From Clostridium sp. (GTDB lineage: Bacteria; Bacillota; Clostridia; Clostridiales; Clostridiaceae), in NCBI RefSeq assembly GCF_021443865.1, contig NZ_JABUTB010000001.1, forward strand, positions 14,726 to 67,706: a stretch of 52,981 nt of DNA, read 5' to 3'. Each line of letters begins with the position of its first letter. The stretch's first letter is position 1. The notes under the pieces are model-generated. The model did no database searches, was not told the DNA's origin, and saw nothing but the letters and a program-made list of their open reading frames with translations. A program made the translations under genes and the position numbers. Positions 47,401 to 52,981 of the stretch are shown here, in pieces.

Positions 47401-47895
47401 ATAACCACCCAAGGAACTGCAACTTCTTATTACAATGATATTTCAACTACTAAAGTTTATAGTGGAGAAAAAAGCAATATAATAACCTGCCTACTACAAC
47501 CTGGAGTCTCATTAAAACCTAATCCTTTATACGCAATAAATGAATCTACTTCCTTTATAGTTACCCCTCCTGGTAATACAGCTAATATCCTTAATTACTT
47601 CAAAAATACTGGAGGTGGCTACGATAACTTTAGCTTAATAATACAAAAGGTAGCAATTCCTTACTCCATTTATATTGATGACATTAAAATAGAAGATGTG
47701 CCTGCTAATACTCTTTATAATAAAACACTCTCACAAATGACTAATTTAGCTCCTAATACTGAAAAAGTAATAAAGCTTGTAACTACAATTCCTGTTAGCT
47801 CACCATTAGGAACTAGATACGATTTTATAGTTACTGCAAAATCAAACACTAGCCCTTATCCTGAAAGAACTGTTACTAATATAGATCCTTACTGA
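44464..47895 (+). CDS. Large DUF11-like repeat protein, 1143 residues, no export signal
   Basis: A beta-rich protein of Ig-like domains more divergent than those of the giant neighbour. Recognisable units include GTPNLTLTKSVSGPNKNAIQSNEVYSYTVTISNSNNL, ITLTKTNFPDIFKVGSLITYSLTATITKG with LRDNLPSGGQIYVG, and LAPGDLAEYTLTYNASNL. There is no signal peptide, membrane anchor, sortase motif or cell-wall domain. AAGGAG lies at 44447-44452, so the ORF-track GTG at 44452 overlaps it and ATG 44464 (MASNILKLSIDN) is the start. It is divergent from the giant gene. The stop codon TGA coincides with the first bases of a MITE-like inverted repeat, so the original C-terminus may have been changed by insertion. 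I infer a partner surface protein of the same system. Confidence 0.8.
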   Translation: MASNILKLSIDNTQNIPIIIGNTSSFDVNISNLSSTQRLYNLGIKLNLPDGLILSSASIPQTSSITNADNSTTYSWVNIKDLAPLEVNYKFSITLRCNTKFKNGTTIPFGYNFSNITLSVQVDTMPRGIYDVGNEVIIENVNMSYIATRFSGTITTSGKVLKGAGYSTLLADYTQVNTATCKFNNNSNVSSLVNIRILLDDGIRFIGNVTTSGTDASKFTNPTISKVSINGKIYTELFYGNINLSISSNTTVIFSYAIWNNYNDNQGNNISHGTKLNMSVNLDSADPLVTANSYYSFTLTAMDLIITTSISRSTVDVQTNVTYTYIYKVGQYYNIQNIVVHYLLPDGIYYISSSPAPSSVVDNPTLKGFYLVYNFPLATTNSSRTVTISARVDSFYRYKLDDSGLNMPVVAGDSFIANTDILGTLVSTLNNVTDISNVSSSIAIATINKQFIKGYYKDGTPKNINTLAPGDLAEYTLTYNASNLKAIQKQIYIDDFFPLSVDPINNLNYLYTGINPLTPPQLISPHGVDFYYGDVLGLSLFTINFKAPIAFLGSSTENANLMKLKGINTDKYSYSGRSQVNFNIGTPNLTLTKSVSGPNKNAIQSNEVYSYTVTISNSNNLNTETDAFDFTVNDTLSALFTVNENSIRVSGSGSFNTPILQGNNISFYIKKLAPGNSLTLSYDVKITSVLSPGVNITTTATNTNPYSQVYNPNSTNFQYSNLNKSASITISSLAITLTKTNFPDIFKVGSLITYSLTATITKGTIAYGLFLRDNLPSGGQIYVGPSYRNNREITPTVSSNVVTFPQEGTVDARVNEQSINYIFTARISNANKSLNATTSTQSNTLQCIYTQVPGGSSITISKSLTVTINHPNLLMNLSVTDITTSVIYTQTANISTNSILQFKLNFQNNSAIKLLNGTIEIPIDSNFLFYKIDSTILCTAIYNSSLNKIIITIPQLSASQSGYILFTVVPKANLKSGVNITTQGTATSYYNDISTTKVYSGEKSNIITCLLQPGVSLKPNPLYAINESTSFIVTPPGNTANILNYFKNTGGGYDNFSLIIQKVAIPYSIYIDDIKIEDVPANTLYNKTLSQMTNLAPNTEKVIKLVTTIPVSSPLGTRYDFIVTAKSNTSPYPERTVTNIDPY

Positions 47896-48147
47896 TAATG
47901 CATAATGCGTAATGCACAATGCATAATTAGGGTGAAAACTCATTCTGAGTTTTTTGAAATGAAAAAATGAAATAGTCAATGAAGAGCCTCTTTACTGAAG
48001 CAAAATTGGCATGAAAAAAATGAAAGAATTAAGGAATAAATTCATAATTCAGCTTGTCAGAATTATTTCCGCAATTGTGCATTACGCATTATCAATTATG
48101 CATTAATTAAAGTGCATTACTCATTATCAATTGTGCATTGCTTAACG
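47896..48147. mobile_element. MITE-like inverted-repeat element
   Basis: About 250 bp bounded by clusters of ATAATGCAT/GTAATGCAC units. A perfect 19-bp inverted repeat, ATAATGCGTAATGCACAAT (47902-47920) and its complement (48074-48092), flanks a core, and further unit copies extend to about 48147 on the right. The core holds a small hairpin terminator (AAAACTCA-TTC-TGAGTTTT, 47935-47955) and a 31-codon ORF (48011-48106) without a clear ribosome site. There is no transposase, so it would be non-autonomous. Target-site duplication not determined. Confidence 0.65.
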
Positions 48148-48155
48148 TTTGTTAT

Positions 48156-48207
48156 AAAATAATTTAAGCCACTAATTATATTTTTATCTCTATAATCAGT
48201 GGCTTAA
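48156..48207 (-). terminator. Terminator of the DUF11-SPOCS gene
   Basis: Minus strand TTAAGCCACTGATTATA/TATAATTAGTGGCTTAA, a 17-bp stem (one mismatch) overlapping the stop codon at 48204-48206, followed by ATTATTTT. Confidence 0.85.
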
Positions 48208-49064
48208 CAAAATATAAAAAAGGAGTTGTATATAGCTATTGTATTTCTATTAATTAACTTTGTGCATATAGATTCTGTTTTTATTTTTATATATACTTTA
48301 TTTAAATAGGATATCCCTATAGGTACTAACATGCATATGGAAAAGCCTTCTGTATCTTCTATAATATATTTCTTACCATTACATTTACAAAAGAGAAAAC
48401 AATTTATTTTCCCCATAATTAAAAGTCCACATTTTCCTTTTATATAACAATTTATTAGTTTAACTCCTGTTATTTTAGGAAAGCAATGAACTTTTGTTAT
48501 ACAATCTATTTCACTAGATAAGTTTATGGTGTTCCTTTGTAGGACTTCTTTAAATAAATTATCTTGGTATTTTGTTTTTACTGTATTACTTTCTTTATGT
48601 CTTCTAATTGGATCTTCTTCAATATTATAAATATAGTCGTATTCTATATTTGAAGTATTTTTTATATATGGATATTTTGGTTTTAATATTATAACCTTAA
48701 AGGTTATTTTTATTTTTTCTTTAATATTTAGTTTTGTTATATAAAATCCCTTTTCTGGAGTTACACATCTCTTCTTTATATTATTTATGGTTAGTGAATT
48801 TTCAAGAAAGCATGTCCCTTGAGGTATATCATCTTGGACGAATATATTATTCACTCTTTCATCACTTATATTAACAATCTCAATAGTGTATTTTAATAAA
48901 TCAAAAGAGCCTGCTTTTTCTTTATCTACAAATTTAGTTATCTTTATTTTCTCATTAATTATTTGAGTAGATACCATATTACTTAAGACTGTTTTAGTTA
49001 TTACTGGGCTTAAAGATGATAATTTATATTTATAGTCTACTCTACACATATTTAATACAAACAT
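48204..49064 (-). CDS. DUF11-SPOCS fusion protein with an N-terminal partial repeat
   Basis: A 286-residue protein with no export signal. Residues 6-35 (NMCRVDYKYKLSSLSPVITKTVLSNMVSTQI) align with the C-terminal strands of a DUF11 repeat, without the rest of that repeat. One complete repeat follows (KITKFVDKEKAGSFDLLKYTIEIVNISD...YDYIYNIEEDPIRRHKESNTVKT, about 40-165). A C-terminal domain (KITGVKLINCYIKGKCGLLIMGKINCFLFCKC...ICMLVPIGI) has the strand pattern of SPOCS/DUF3794. It is Cys-rich (about ten). AAGGTG precedes the ATG, so the start inside a repeat is genuine, not an ORF artefact. It is the second gene after the SPOCS-like gene (16-nt gap). It likely tethers DUF11 fibres to a SPOCS layer (inference). 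Confidence 0.7.
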   Translation of the reverse strand: MFVLNMCRVDYKYKLSSLSPVITKTVLSNMVSTQIINEKIKITKFVDKEKAGSFDLLKYTIEIVNISDERVNNIFVQDDIPQGTCFLENSLTINNIKKRCVTPEKGFYITKLNIKEKIKITFKVIILKPKYPYIKNTSNIEYDYIYNIEEDPIRRHKESNTVKTKYQDNLFKEVLQRNTINLSSEIDCITKVHCFPKITGVKLINCYIKGKCGLLIMGKINCFLFCKCNGKKYIIEDTEGFSICMLVPIGISYLNKVYIKIKTESICTKLINRNTIAIYNSFFIFC

Positions 49065-49080
49065 TTTATCACCTTATTTC

Positions 49081-49608
49081 CTAGGAAATATTACAATATT
49101 CGTCCACATACTGCAATATTGGTGTTATACTAACTATTATTTTGTCATCTTCTAAATATGCTAAAGTAAAATCTTCTATAAGATATCTTAAATTCATTAC
49201 TTCTCTAATACATATATCCTTTGGAATTATTATAGATGTACTAAAAGACATGGTTATACTTTGAAGTTTATATTTATCTTTATTGCAATAACTATAGGAA
49301 CAAATTAAAGTAAAGGCTATTTCACCTATAATTATTAGCTTATTCCCAGTATGGTGCTTCCCTTCTAATGTAGTTCCTTCTATGGTATCTATTAGCTTAA
49401 CATAATTTATATTTATTATTGGCCTAGTTCCTTCTACCTTAATTAAATTTAATCTTTCCTTAAATATAAGACATTTATTTCTATAATATCTCTTTACATA
49501 AATATGTTCTTTACAATCTATAGTTTTATAAATATTAAACATCTTGAAAAACTCTAATTTATTTAATAGCAAATCATCACAGGTTATTTTCTTTAAGTTA
49601 ACCTTCAT
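49081..49608 (-). CDS. SPOCS (DUF3794)-like protein
   Basis: A 175-residue protein without signal or membrane segments. Residues about 55-175 (IKVEGTRPIININYVKLIDTIEGTTLEGKHHTGNKLIIIGEIAFTLICSYSY..., MSFSTSIIIPKDI, YLIEDFTLAYLEDDKIIVSITPIL) follow the SPOCS/DUF3794 strand order, with the 'G-KLII-G-I' core and the terminal 'IED-LAYLED-II-SITPIL' pattern. Cys are spread along it. It starts after GGAG (11-nt spacing). It is first in an operon with the DUF11-SPOCS gene. A minus-strand CATAATATA lies 36-44 nt upstream, a possible sigma-K -10. The family call is by pattern only. Confidence 0.62.
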   Translation of the reverse strand: MKVNLKKITCDDLLLNKLEFFKMFNIYKTIDCKEHIYVKRYYRNKCLIFKERLNLIKVEGTRPIININYVKLIDTIEGTTLEGKHHTGNKLIIIGEIAFTLICSYSYCNKDKYKLQSITMSFSTSIIIPKDICIREVMNLRYLIEDFTLAYLEDDKIIVSITPILQYVDEYCNIS

Positions 49609-49643
49609 CTTGGATTATTCTCCTTATTAAGAATTCGTCCTTA

Positions 49644-49652
49644 TATATTATG
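49644..49652 (-). promoter_or_regulatory. Possible sigma-K -10 element of the SPOCS/DUF11 operon
   Basis: CATAATATA on the minus strand fits CATAnnnTA exactly, at a suitable distance (36 nt) before the ATG at 49608. No good AC-type -35 is seen at 16-17 nt. Confidence 0.35.
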
Positions 49653-49780
49653 CTTAATTAAGATTTCTGCACCTTAACCAATATTTTAAAAATGTAATCT
49701 CTAGTCTGTAATTTATATGTTTAAATAAATTACAGTAAATAAATTACAGTAAATAATTTAAGTATCTTTAAATTAGTATA

Positions 49781-49816
49781 AAAATAAACTAAGAAAATTT
49801 ATTCTTAGTTTATTTT
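49781..49816 (-). terminator. Terminator of the fructokinase transcript
   Basis: AAAATAAACTAAGAA/TTCTTAGTTTATTTT, a perfect 15-bp stem with a 6-nt loop and T-rich minus-strand tail. Confidence 0.88.
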
Positions 49817-49826
49817 TTAATTTATT

Positions 49827-49904
49827 CTATAAAATTAATAATACTTCCTTTAAATGTTTTTTAATGTACTCTTGAATTCTAGCATCATAGTTTTCTTTTA
49901 ACAT
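49827..49904 (-). CDS. Possible 25-residue peptide after fructokinase
   Basis: A 25-codon ORF (MLKENYDARIQEYIKKHLKEVLLIL) starts 2 nt after the fructokinase stop, with AAAGGGATATAAAT as a ribosome site formed by the last codons of that gene, and ends just before the operon terminator. It is amphipathic and helical. It may be a real small protein, or the remnant N-terminus of a lost downstream gene. Too short for the ORF track. Confidence 0.35.
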   Translation of the reverse strand: MLKENYDARIQEYIKKHLKEVLLIL

Positions 49905-49906
49905 AT

Positions 49907-50878
49907 TTATATCCCTTTTATTAATGTTAAAACTTCATCTTTATTTGGAAGTGCTCCTATAGCTCCTTTTTTGCATACTGTTAATGCAGCGGTTCCATTA
50001 GAAAAAGTTAGTATTTCATTTATTTTTTCCTCTGCTAGATTTATTAATGTATCTAAAGTATTATTTCCCTCTGCAACTTGGTATAAGAATGAACCTATAA
50101 AGGAATCCCCTGCCCCTGTAGTATCTTGAGCCTCCACATTAAAGGATGGTGAGAATATTTTTCTTTTCTTTGTTATAAATTCTGCTCCATTTGTTCCCTT
50201 AGTATATATTATTAATTCAACATCTCCCTTAAATAGAGATTCCAATGCTTCCTTTTCATCTGATATACCAGTTATAAATTCTAATTCTTCATCACTAATC
50301 TTAACTATATTAGATAGTGGTAAAAATTCTAATATTGCTTCTCTACAAGCCTCTTCACTATCCCATAGTGGTAGTCTAACATTTGGATCAAAGCTAATTA
50401 TACAATTATACTTTTTAGCAAATTCTATTGCCTTTTTGTGAGCATATTTAATTGGGGCTTCTATTAAGCTTACAGAACAAAAATGTAATATACCACCATC
50501 TTTAAATACCTCTTCATCTATTTCAGCTTCATTTAAAAGCATATCTGCACTTGGATTTCTATAAAATGAAAAATCTCTTTCCCCATTTTCTTTTAGTGAT
50601 ACAAAAGCTAATGCAGTATTAGCTTCTTTAGTTCTTAAAACCTTTGAAGTGTCTACTCCTAAAGCTTCAACCGTTTCCAATATATGGTCCCCTGGGGCAT
50701 CTAAGCCTAACTTTGTTAGCATTTGTGATTTACCACCTAGTTTTGCAACTGCTGCTGCTACATTAAGAGGTGCTCCACCAGCAACTCTTGAAAAATTATT
50801 TACATCCTTTAAGGCTACTCCCTTTTCATGTGGAATAAAATCTATTAAAGCTTCACCTATTGAAATTACCTTCTTCAT
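49907..50878 (-). CDS. scrK: Fructokinase, PfkB family
   Basis: A 323-residue ribokinase-family sugar kinase, probably ATP:fructose 6-phosphotransferase. The N-terminal sugar-binding segment is GEALIDFIP, followed by RVAGGAPLNVAAAVAKLGG (PfkB signature 1). The C-terminal signature 2 with the catalytic base is DTTGAGDSFIGSFLYQ. YTKGTNGAEFI precedes it. TAGGAGGTAATAGA gives a strong ribosome site. No sucrose PTS or sucrase is in the window, so the substrate rests on similarity to ScrK. A terminator-like hairpin lies in its leader (50923-50968), suggesting attenuation or insulation. Confidence 0.9.
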   Translation of the reverse strand: MKKVISIGEALIDFIPHEKGVALKDVNNFSRVAGGAPLNVAAAVAKLGGKSQMLTKLGLDAPGDHILETVEALGVDTSKVLRTKEANTALAFVSLKENGERDFSFYRNPSADMLLNEAEIDEEVFKDGGILHFCSVSLIEAPIKYAHKKAIEFAKKYNCIISFDPNVRLPLWDSEEACREAILEFLPLSNIVKISDEELEFITGISDEKEALESLFKGDVELIIYTKGTNGAEFITKKRKIFSPSFNVEAQDTTGAGDSFIGSFLYQVAEGNNTLDTLINLAEEKINEILTFSNGTAALTVCKKGAIGALPNKDEVLTLIKGI

Positions 50879-50922
50879 TCTATTACCTCCTAATATATAA
50901 TTTCACAAAAAATATAACTTTA

Positions 50923-50968
50923 TAAAAAAAGTTATCACAACTAGATATAATCAGCTAATGTGATAACT
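50923..50968 (-). terminator. Terminator-like hairpin in the fructokinase leader
   Basis: AGTTATCAC/GTGATAACT with a 21-nt loop and TTTTTTT on the minus strand, about 45 nt before the ATG. It could be an attenuator or end an upstream transcript. The rest of the 353-nt gap (50879-51231) shows no ORF or clear promoter. Confidence 0.6.
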
Positions 50969-51231
50969 ATACTAATTTAACAAATTAAGCCATTAATTAG
51001 CATTATTAAATCTTATTATAATTTACTATTTTGTTTTATTTACTTTTTCCTTAATCTAAACCAATCCTTGGACCTGAAAAAATAAAGTATATTTTCTATT
51101 CTCATATAAATTATCAGGATATGCAACCCTTAATTTCAATTCAATTCCATATTTTTAATAATATACAACTTAAATAAAATCTTTTCCAACTTTATTTCTA
51201 CATATTTCTTTTACTAAAATAATATTAATCA

Positions 51232-51639
51232 CTATATAACTCCAACACCATTTTTCTTCATATATTCATTTAATTCTTCTTTACAATAGCAATTATCCTT
51301 ACAATCACATATTCTAAGAATCATTTTATCTTTTATTTTAGCCTTTTCTTTATTAACTTCTTTTTTTAATATATTAACCCTTTTTTCAATAATGTTATTA
51401 TAAATTAAAACCAAAATTATAACTCCATAGAATTCGTATCTTTTCCAAACTTCAATTAGACTATAATTACTTGTAACAAAACAATATACTATTGCTCCTA
51501 GTATTCCTATAGTTGAAAGTAGAATCTGGCTTTTCTCATATTTTTCAAGAACTTTATTCTTTGCAATTAGGCTATCTACCTTAATTTTAATTTCCTTACT
51601 TATACTTATATTAAATCCTTCCCCTTCATATTTACCCAA
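51232..51639 (-). CDS. Small membrane protein with C-terminal Cys cluster
   Basis: A 135-residue protein I do not recognise. Residues 1-35 are polar and helical, then two membrane spans (ILLSTIGILGAIVYCFV and YGVIILVLIYNNI, about 40-58 and 69-83), a basic coiled helix (KRVNILKKEVNKEKAKIKDK) and a cysteine cluster CDCKDNCYCKEE (about 110-121) that could bind metal or form disulfides. The start is TTG: AGGGGG lies 8 nt before it, and the ATG in between runs into a stop after four codons, so TTG is the only fit. Monocistronic. The topology places both ends on the same side. Confidence 0.65.
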   Translation of the reverse strand: MGKYEGEGFNISISKEIKIKVDSLIAKNKVLEKYEKSQILLSTIGILGAIVYCFVTSNYSLIEVWKRYEFYGVIILVLIYNNIIEKRVNILKKEVNKEKAKIKDKMILRICDCKDNCYCKEELNEYMKKNGVGVI

Positions 51640-51749
51640 AAGTCATTCCCCCTAAAATATCTACTTAATAAATACTACTTAAAGAGAAATGTAAATATGC
51701 TATATTTTATAGCTATTATAATTAAATATATAATATTGAAGCATTAATA

Positions 51750-52136
51750 CTAGTATTTTTTTAACAATTCATTAATTATATCAATATCTGCTGGAACCCA
51801 AGTTTGTAATGATAATTCCTCTAATGAAGCCCATTTAGCATCATTATGTGCATTTAAATTAAGACTTCCACCACATATTTCACACATAAAGCAATCCATA
51901 TTTAAATGAAAATCAGGATAATCATAATTTACTGTTGTTATATACTCTATAATTTTAATGTCTAACTCAAGCTCTTCCTTAATTTCACGTATTAATGCTT
52001 CTTCTTTAGTTTCTCCAGACTCTATCTTTCCACCTGGAAATTCCCACATATCCTTAAATTCTCCATAGCTTCTACGAGTTATAAAAATCTTATCTTCCTT
52101 TTTTATTACAGCTGCAACTACATTTATTATCTTCAT
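51750..52136 (-). CDS. MutT-type Nudix hydrolase ((d)NTP pyrophosphohydrolase)
   Basis: A 128-residue Nudix protein with an intact box, GGKIESGETKEEALIREIKEELEL (residues about 35-58), including both catalytic glutamates of REIKEE. The surroundings (VAAVIKKEDKIFITRRSYGEFKDMWEFPGG, WASLEELSLQTWVPADIDII) match the MutT/NudG group of 8-oxo-dGTP and CTP/dCTP pyrophosphohydrolases. GAAGGA precedes the ATG by about 10 nt. It contrasts with the degenerate Nudix protein at 223-639, to which it is distantly similar. Monocistronic and divergent from arr. Confidence 0.92.
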   Translation of the reverse strand: MKIINVVAAVIKKEDKIFITRRSYGEFKDMWEFPGGKIESGETKEEALIREIKEELELDIKIIEYITTVNYDYPDFHLNMDCFMCEICGGSLNLNAHNDAKWASLEELSLQTWVPADIDIINELLKKY

Positions 52137-52380
52137 AATTCTACAGTCCTTCTTAATCTTTTATTTTATATAAAAACTATATATAATTTTATTTTCTATA
52201 AAAAATAAAGCAATATAATATATGTTAAATATTATATCACTAAAAAAAGATAACTTACCCTTACTAGTAAAGTTATCCTTCCACCTTAATTATATCATTT
52301 AAAAAACATAAAATATAGACTTATATTCCCCCCTTTAGCTGTGATAATATGATGTAAATATAATAAAAAGGAGAATTTAT

Positions 52381-52827
52381 ATGAGTATTGAAAAGAACAA
52401 ATTCACAACTTCTAAATCAAATACAATTTTAGATAATGGACCTTTTTATCACGGAACAAAATCTAATCTTAAAATAGGAGATTTAATTAATATAGGATTT
52501 TCATCTAATTATGGTGAAGGGAAAAAAGCTAATTTTGTTTATATGACAGCAACTTTAGATGCAGCTATATGGGGAGCAGAGCTAGCAATGGGTGATGGCA
52601 ATGAAAGAATATATATAGTTGAACCTACTGGTGACTTTGAAGATGATCCTAATTTGACTAATAAAAGATTCCCTGGAAACCCTACCCGTTCTTATCGTAC
52701 AGCCTTCCCCTTAAGGGTAATTGGTGAATTAACTGAATGGAAAGGTCATTCAGAAGAGGAACTTAAAATTATGAAGTATAATTTAAAAAAGCTTAAGGAA
52801 CAGGGTATTGAAGCAATAAATGAGTAA
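52381..52827 (+). CDS. arr: NAD(+)-rifampin ADP-ribosyltransferase
   Basis: A 148-residue Arr enzyme that inactivates rifamycins by transferring ADP-ribose from NAD to the ansa-chain hydroxyl. Conserved blocks are GPFYHGTKSNLKIGDLI, GFSSNYGEGKKANFVYMTATLDAAIWGAELA, RIYIVEPTGDFEDDPNLTNKRFPGNPTRSYR and LRVIGELTEW, covering the NAD-binding His-Tyr-Asp type positions. Length is normal to slightly long. AAAAAGGAGAATTTAT precedes the ATG. It has its own terminator and no integron or IS beside it, so it looks chromosomal and intrinsic rather than recently acquired. Actual resistance is inferred. Confidence 0.95.
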   Translation: MSIEKNKFTTSKSNTILDNGPFYHGTKSNLKIGDLINIGFSSNYGEGKKANFVYMTATLDAAIWGAELAMGDGNERIYIVEPTGDFEDDPNLTNKRFPGNPTRSYRTAFPLRVIGELTEWKGHSEEELKIMKYNLKKLKEQGIEAINE

Positions 52828-52863
52828 TTTAATTATTTAATGTCTATTTCTTTTTATATCTAA

Positions 52864-52907
52864 AAAATACTCTAAGGGATTTAATTTCCACTTAGAGTAT
52901 TTTTAAT
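52864..52907. terminator. Bidirectional terminator after arr
   Basis: AAAATACTCTAAG/CTTAGAGTATTTT, a perfect 13-bp stem with a 14-nt loop and T tails on both strands, between arr and a convergent partial gene. Confidence 0.88.
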
Positions 52908-52921
52908 ATTCGCTACTTATA

Positions 52922-52981
52922 TTAAATTACTATAGATTTATTAGCTTTATTAATTAGCTTGGCAGGTATTTCTTCATGTAA
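52922..52981 (-). CDS. 3' end of a convergent gene cut by the window edge
   Basis: The last 60 nt read open on the minus strand as LHEEIPAKLINKANKSIVI and a TAA stop, 15 nt before the bidirectional hairpin. The clean ending at a shared terminator supports a real gene whose product cannot be identified from 19 residues. Confidence 0.45.
   Translation of the reverse strand, partial: LHEEIPAKLINKANKSIVI

Noticed and set aside
48011-48106. 31-codon ORF (MKKMKELRNKF...) inside the MITE-like element
   Set aside because: It reads into the terminal inverted repeat and lacks a clear ribosome site. Mentioned under the element but not called as a gene.

Overview
The window is AT-rich (roughly 72-75% A+T by eye), with strong GGAGG-type ribosome sites, compact operons, many Rho-independent terminators, a clostridial AsnB behind a T-box, a VirR/VirS-like pair, spore-surface protein families and Spo0A-box-like sites. 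This points to a spore-forming Clostridium sensu stricto chromosome. I cannot name the species. I see no rRNA, tRNA, CRISPR array or complete IS/prophage.

Layout. 0.2-1.8 kb: Nudix protein and an ion-transporter-superfamily permease (+). 1.9-10.5 kb (-): sugar O-acetyltransferase/HAD pair, Cof phosphatase, esterase, transketolase, OPT transporter, and a nitroreductase behind a Fur-like double operator. 10.8-13.1 kb (-): a PRTase-TRSP and CitE-like lyase pair known from tellurite/Ter stress loci, with a divergent Rossmann-like gene of unknown function. 14.1-16.0 kb (+): sigma-A promoter, Asn T-box and asnB. 16.1-32.7 kb (-): a hypothetical protein, two paralogous beta-propeller histidine kinases, an extracytoplasmic FMN/FAD reductase controlled by an adjacent MerR regulator through a 19-bp-spacer promoter, two CsxC/SPOCS-like spore proteins, catalase, and the TelA/XpaC pair. 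32.9-34.9 kb (-): VirR/VirS-like pair. 35.3-36.0 kb (+): DEDDh exonuclease.

36.0-49.6 kb is the most unusual region. It holds a 2691-residue protein of about 18 DUF11-type repeats with no signal peptide or anchor, a divergent 1143-residue relative, a MITE-like inverted-repeat element touching the stop codon of that relative, and a two-gene operon encoding a SPOCS-like protein and a DUF11-SPOCS fusion. The last repeat of the giant lacks its final strands, and the fusion protein begins with exactly those strands; each has a cysteine near the junction. I propose that these are parts of a spore-surface fibre or exosporium layer assembled from the mother cell, possibly by strand complementation. 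This is inference.

49.8-53.0 kb: fructokinase with a leader terminator, a possible 25-residue peptide, a small Cys-rich membrane protein, a canonical MutT-type Nudix protein, the rifampin ADP-ribosyltransferase gene arr, and the 3' end of another gene. Many ORF-track starts fall inside the Shine-Dalgarno sequence of the true start. I corrected these where the sequence decides.
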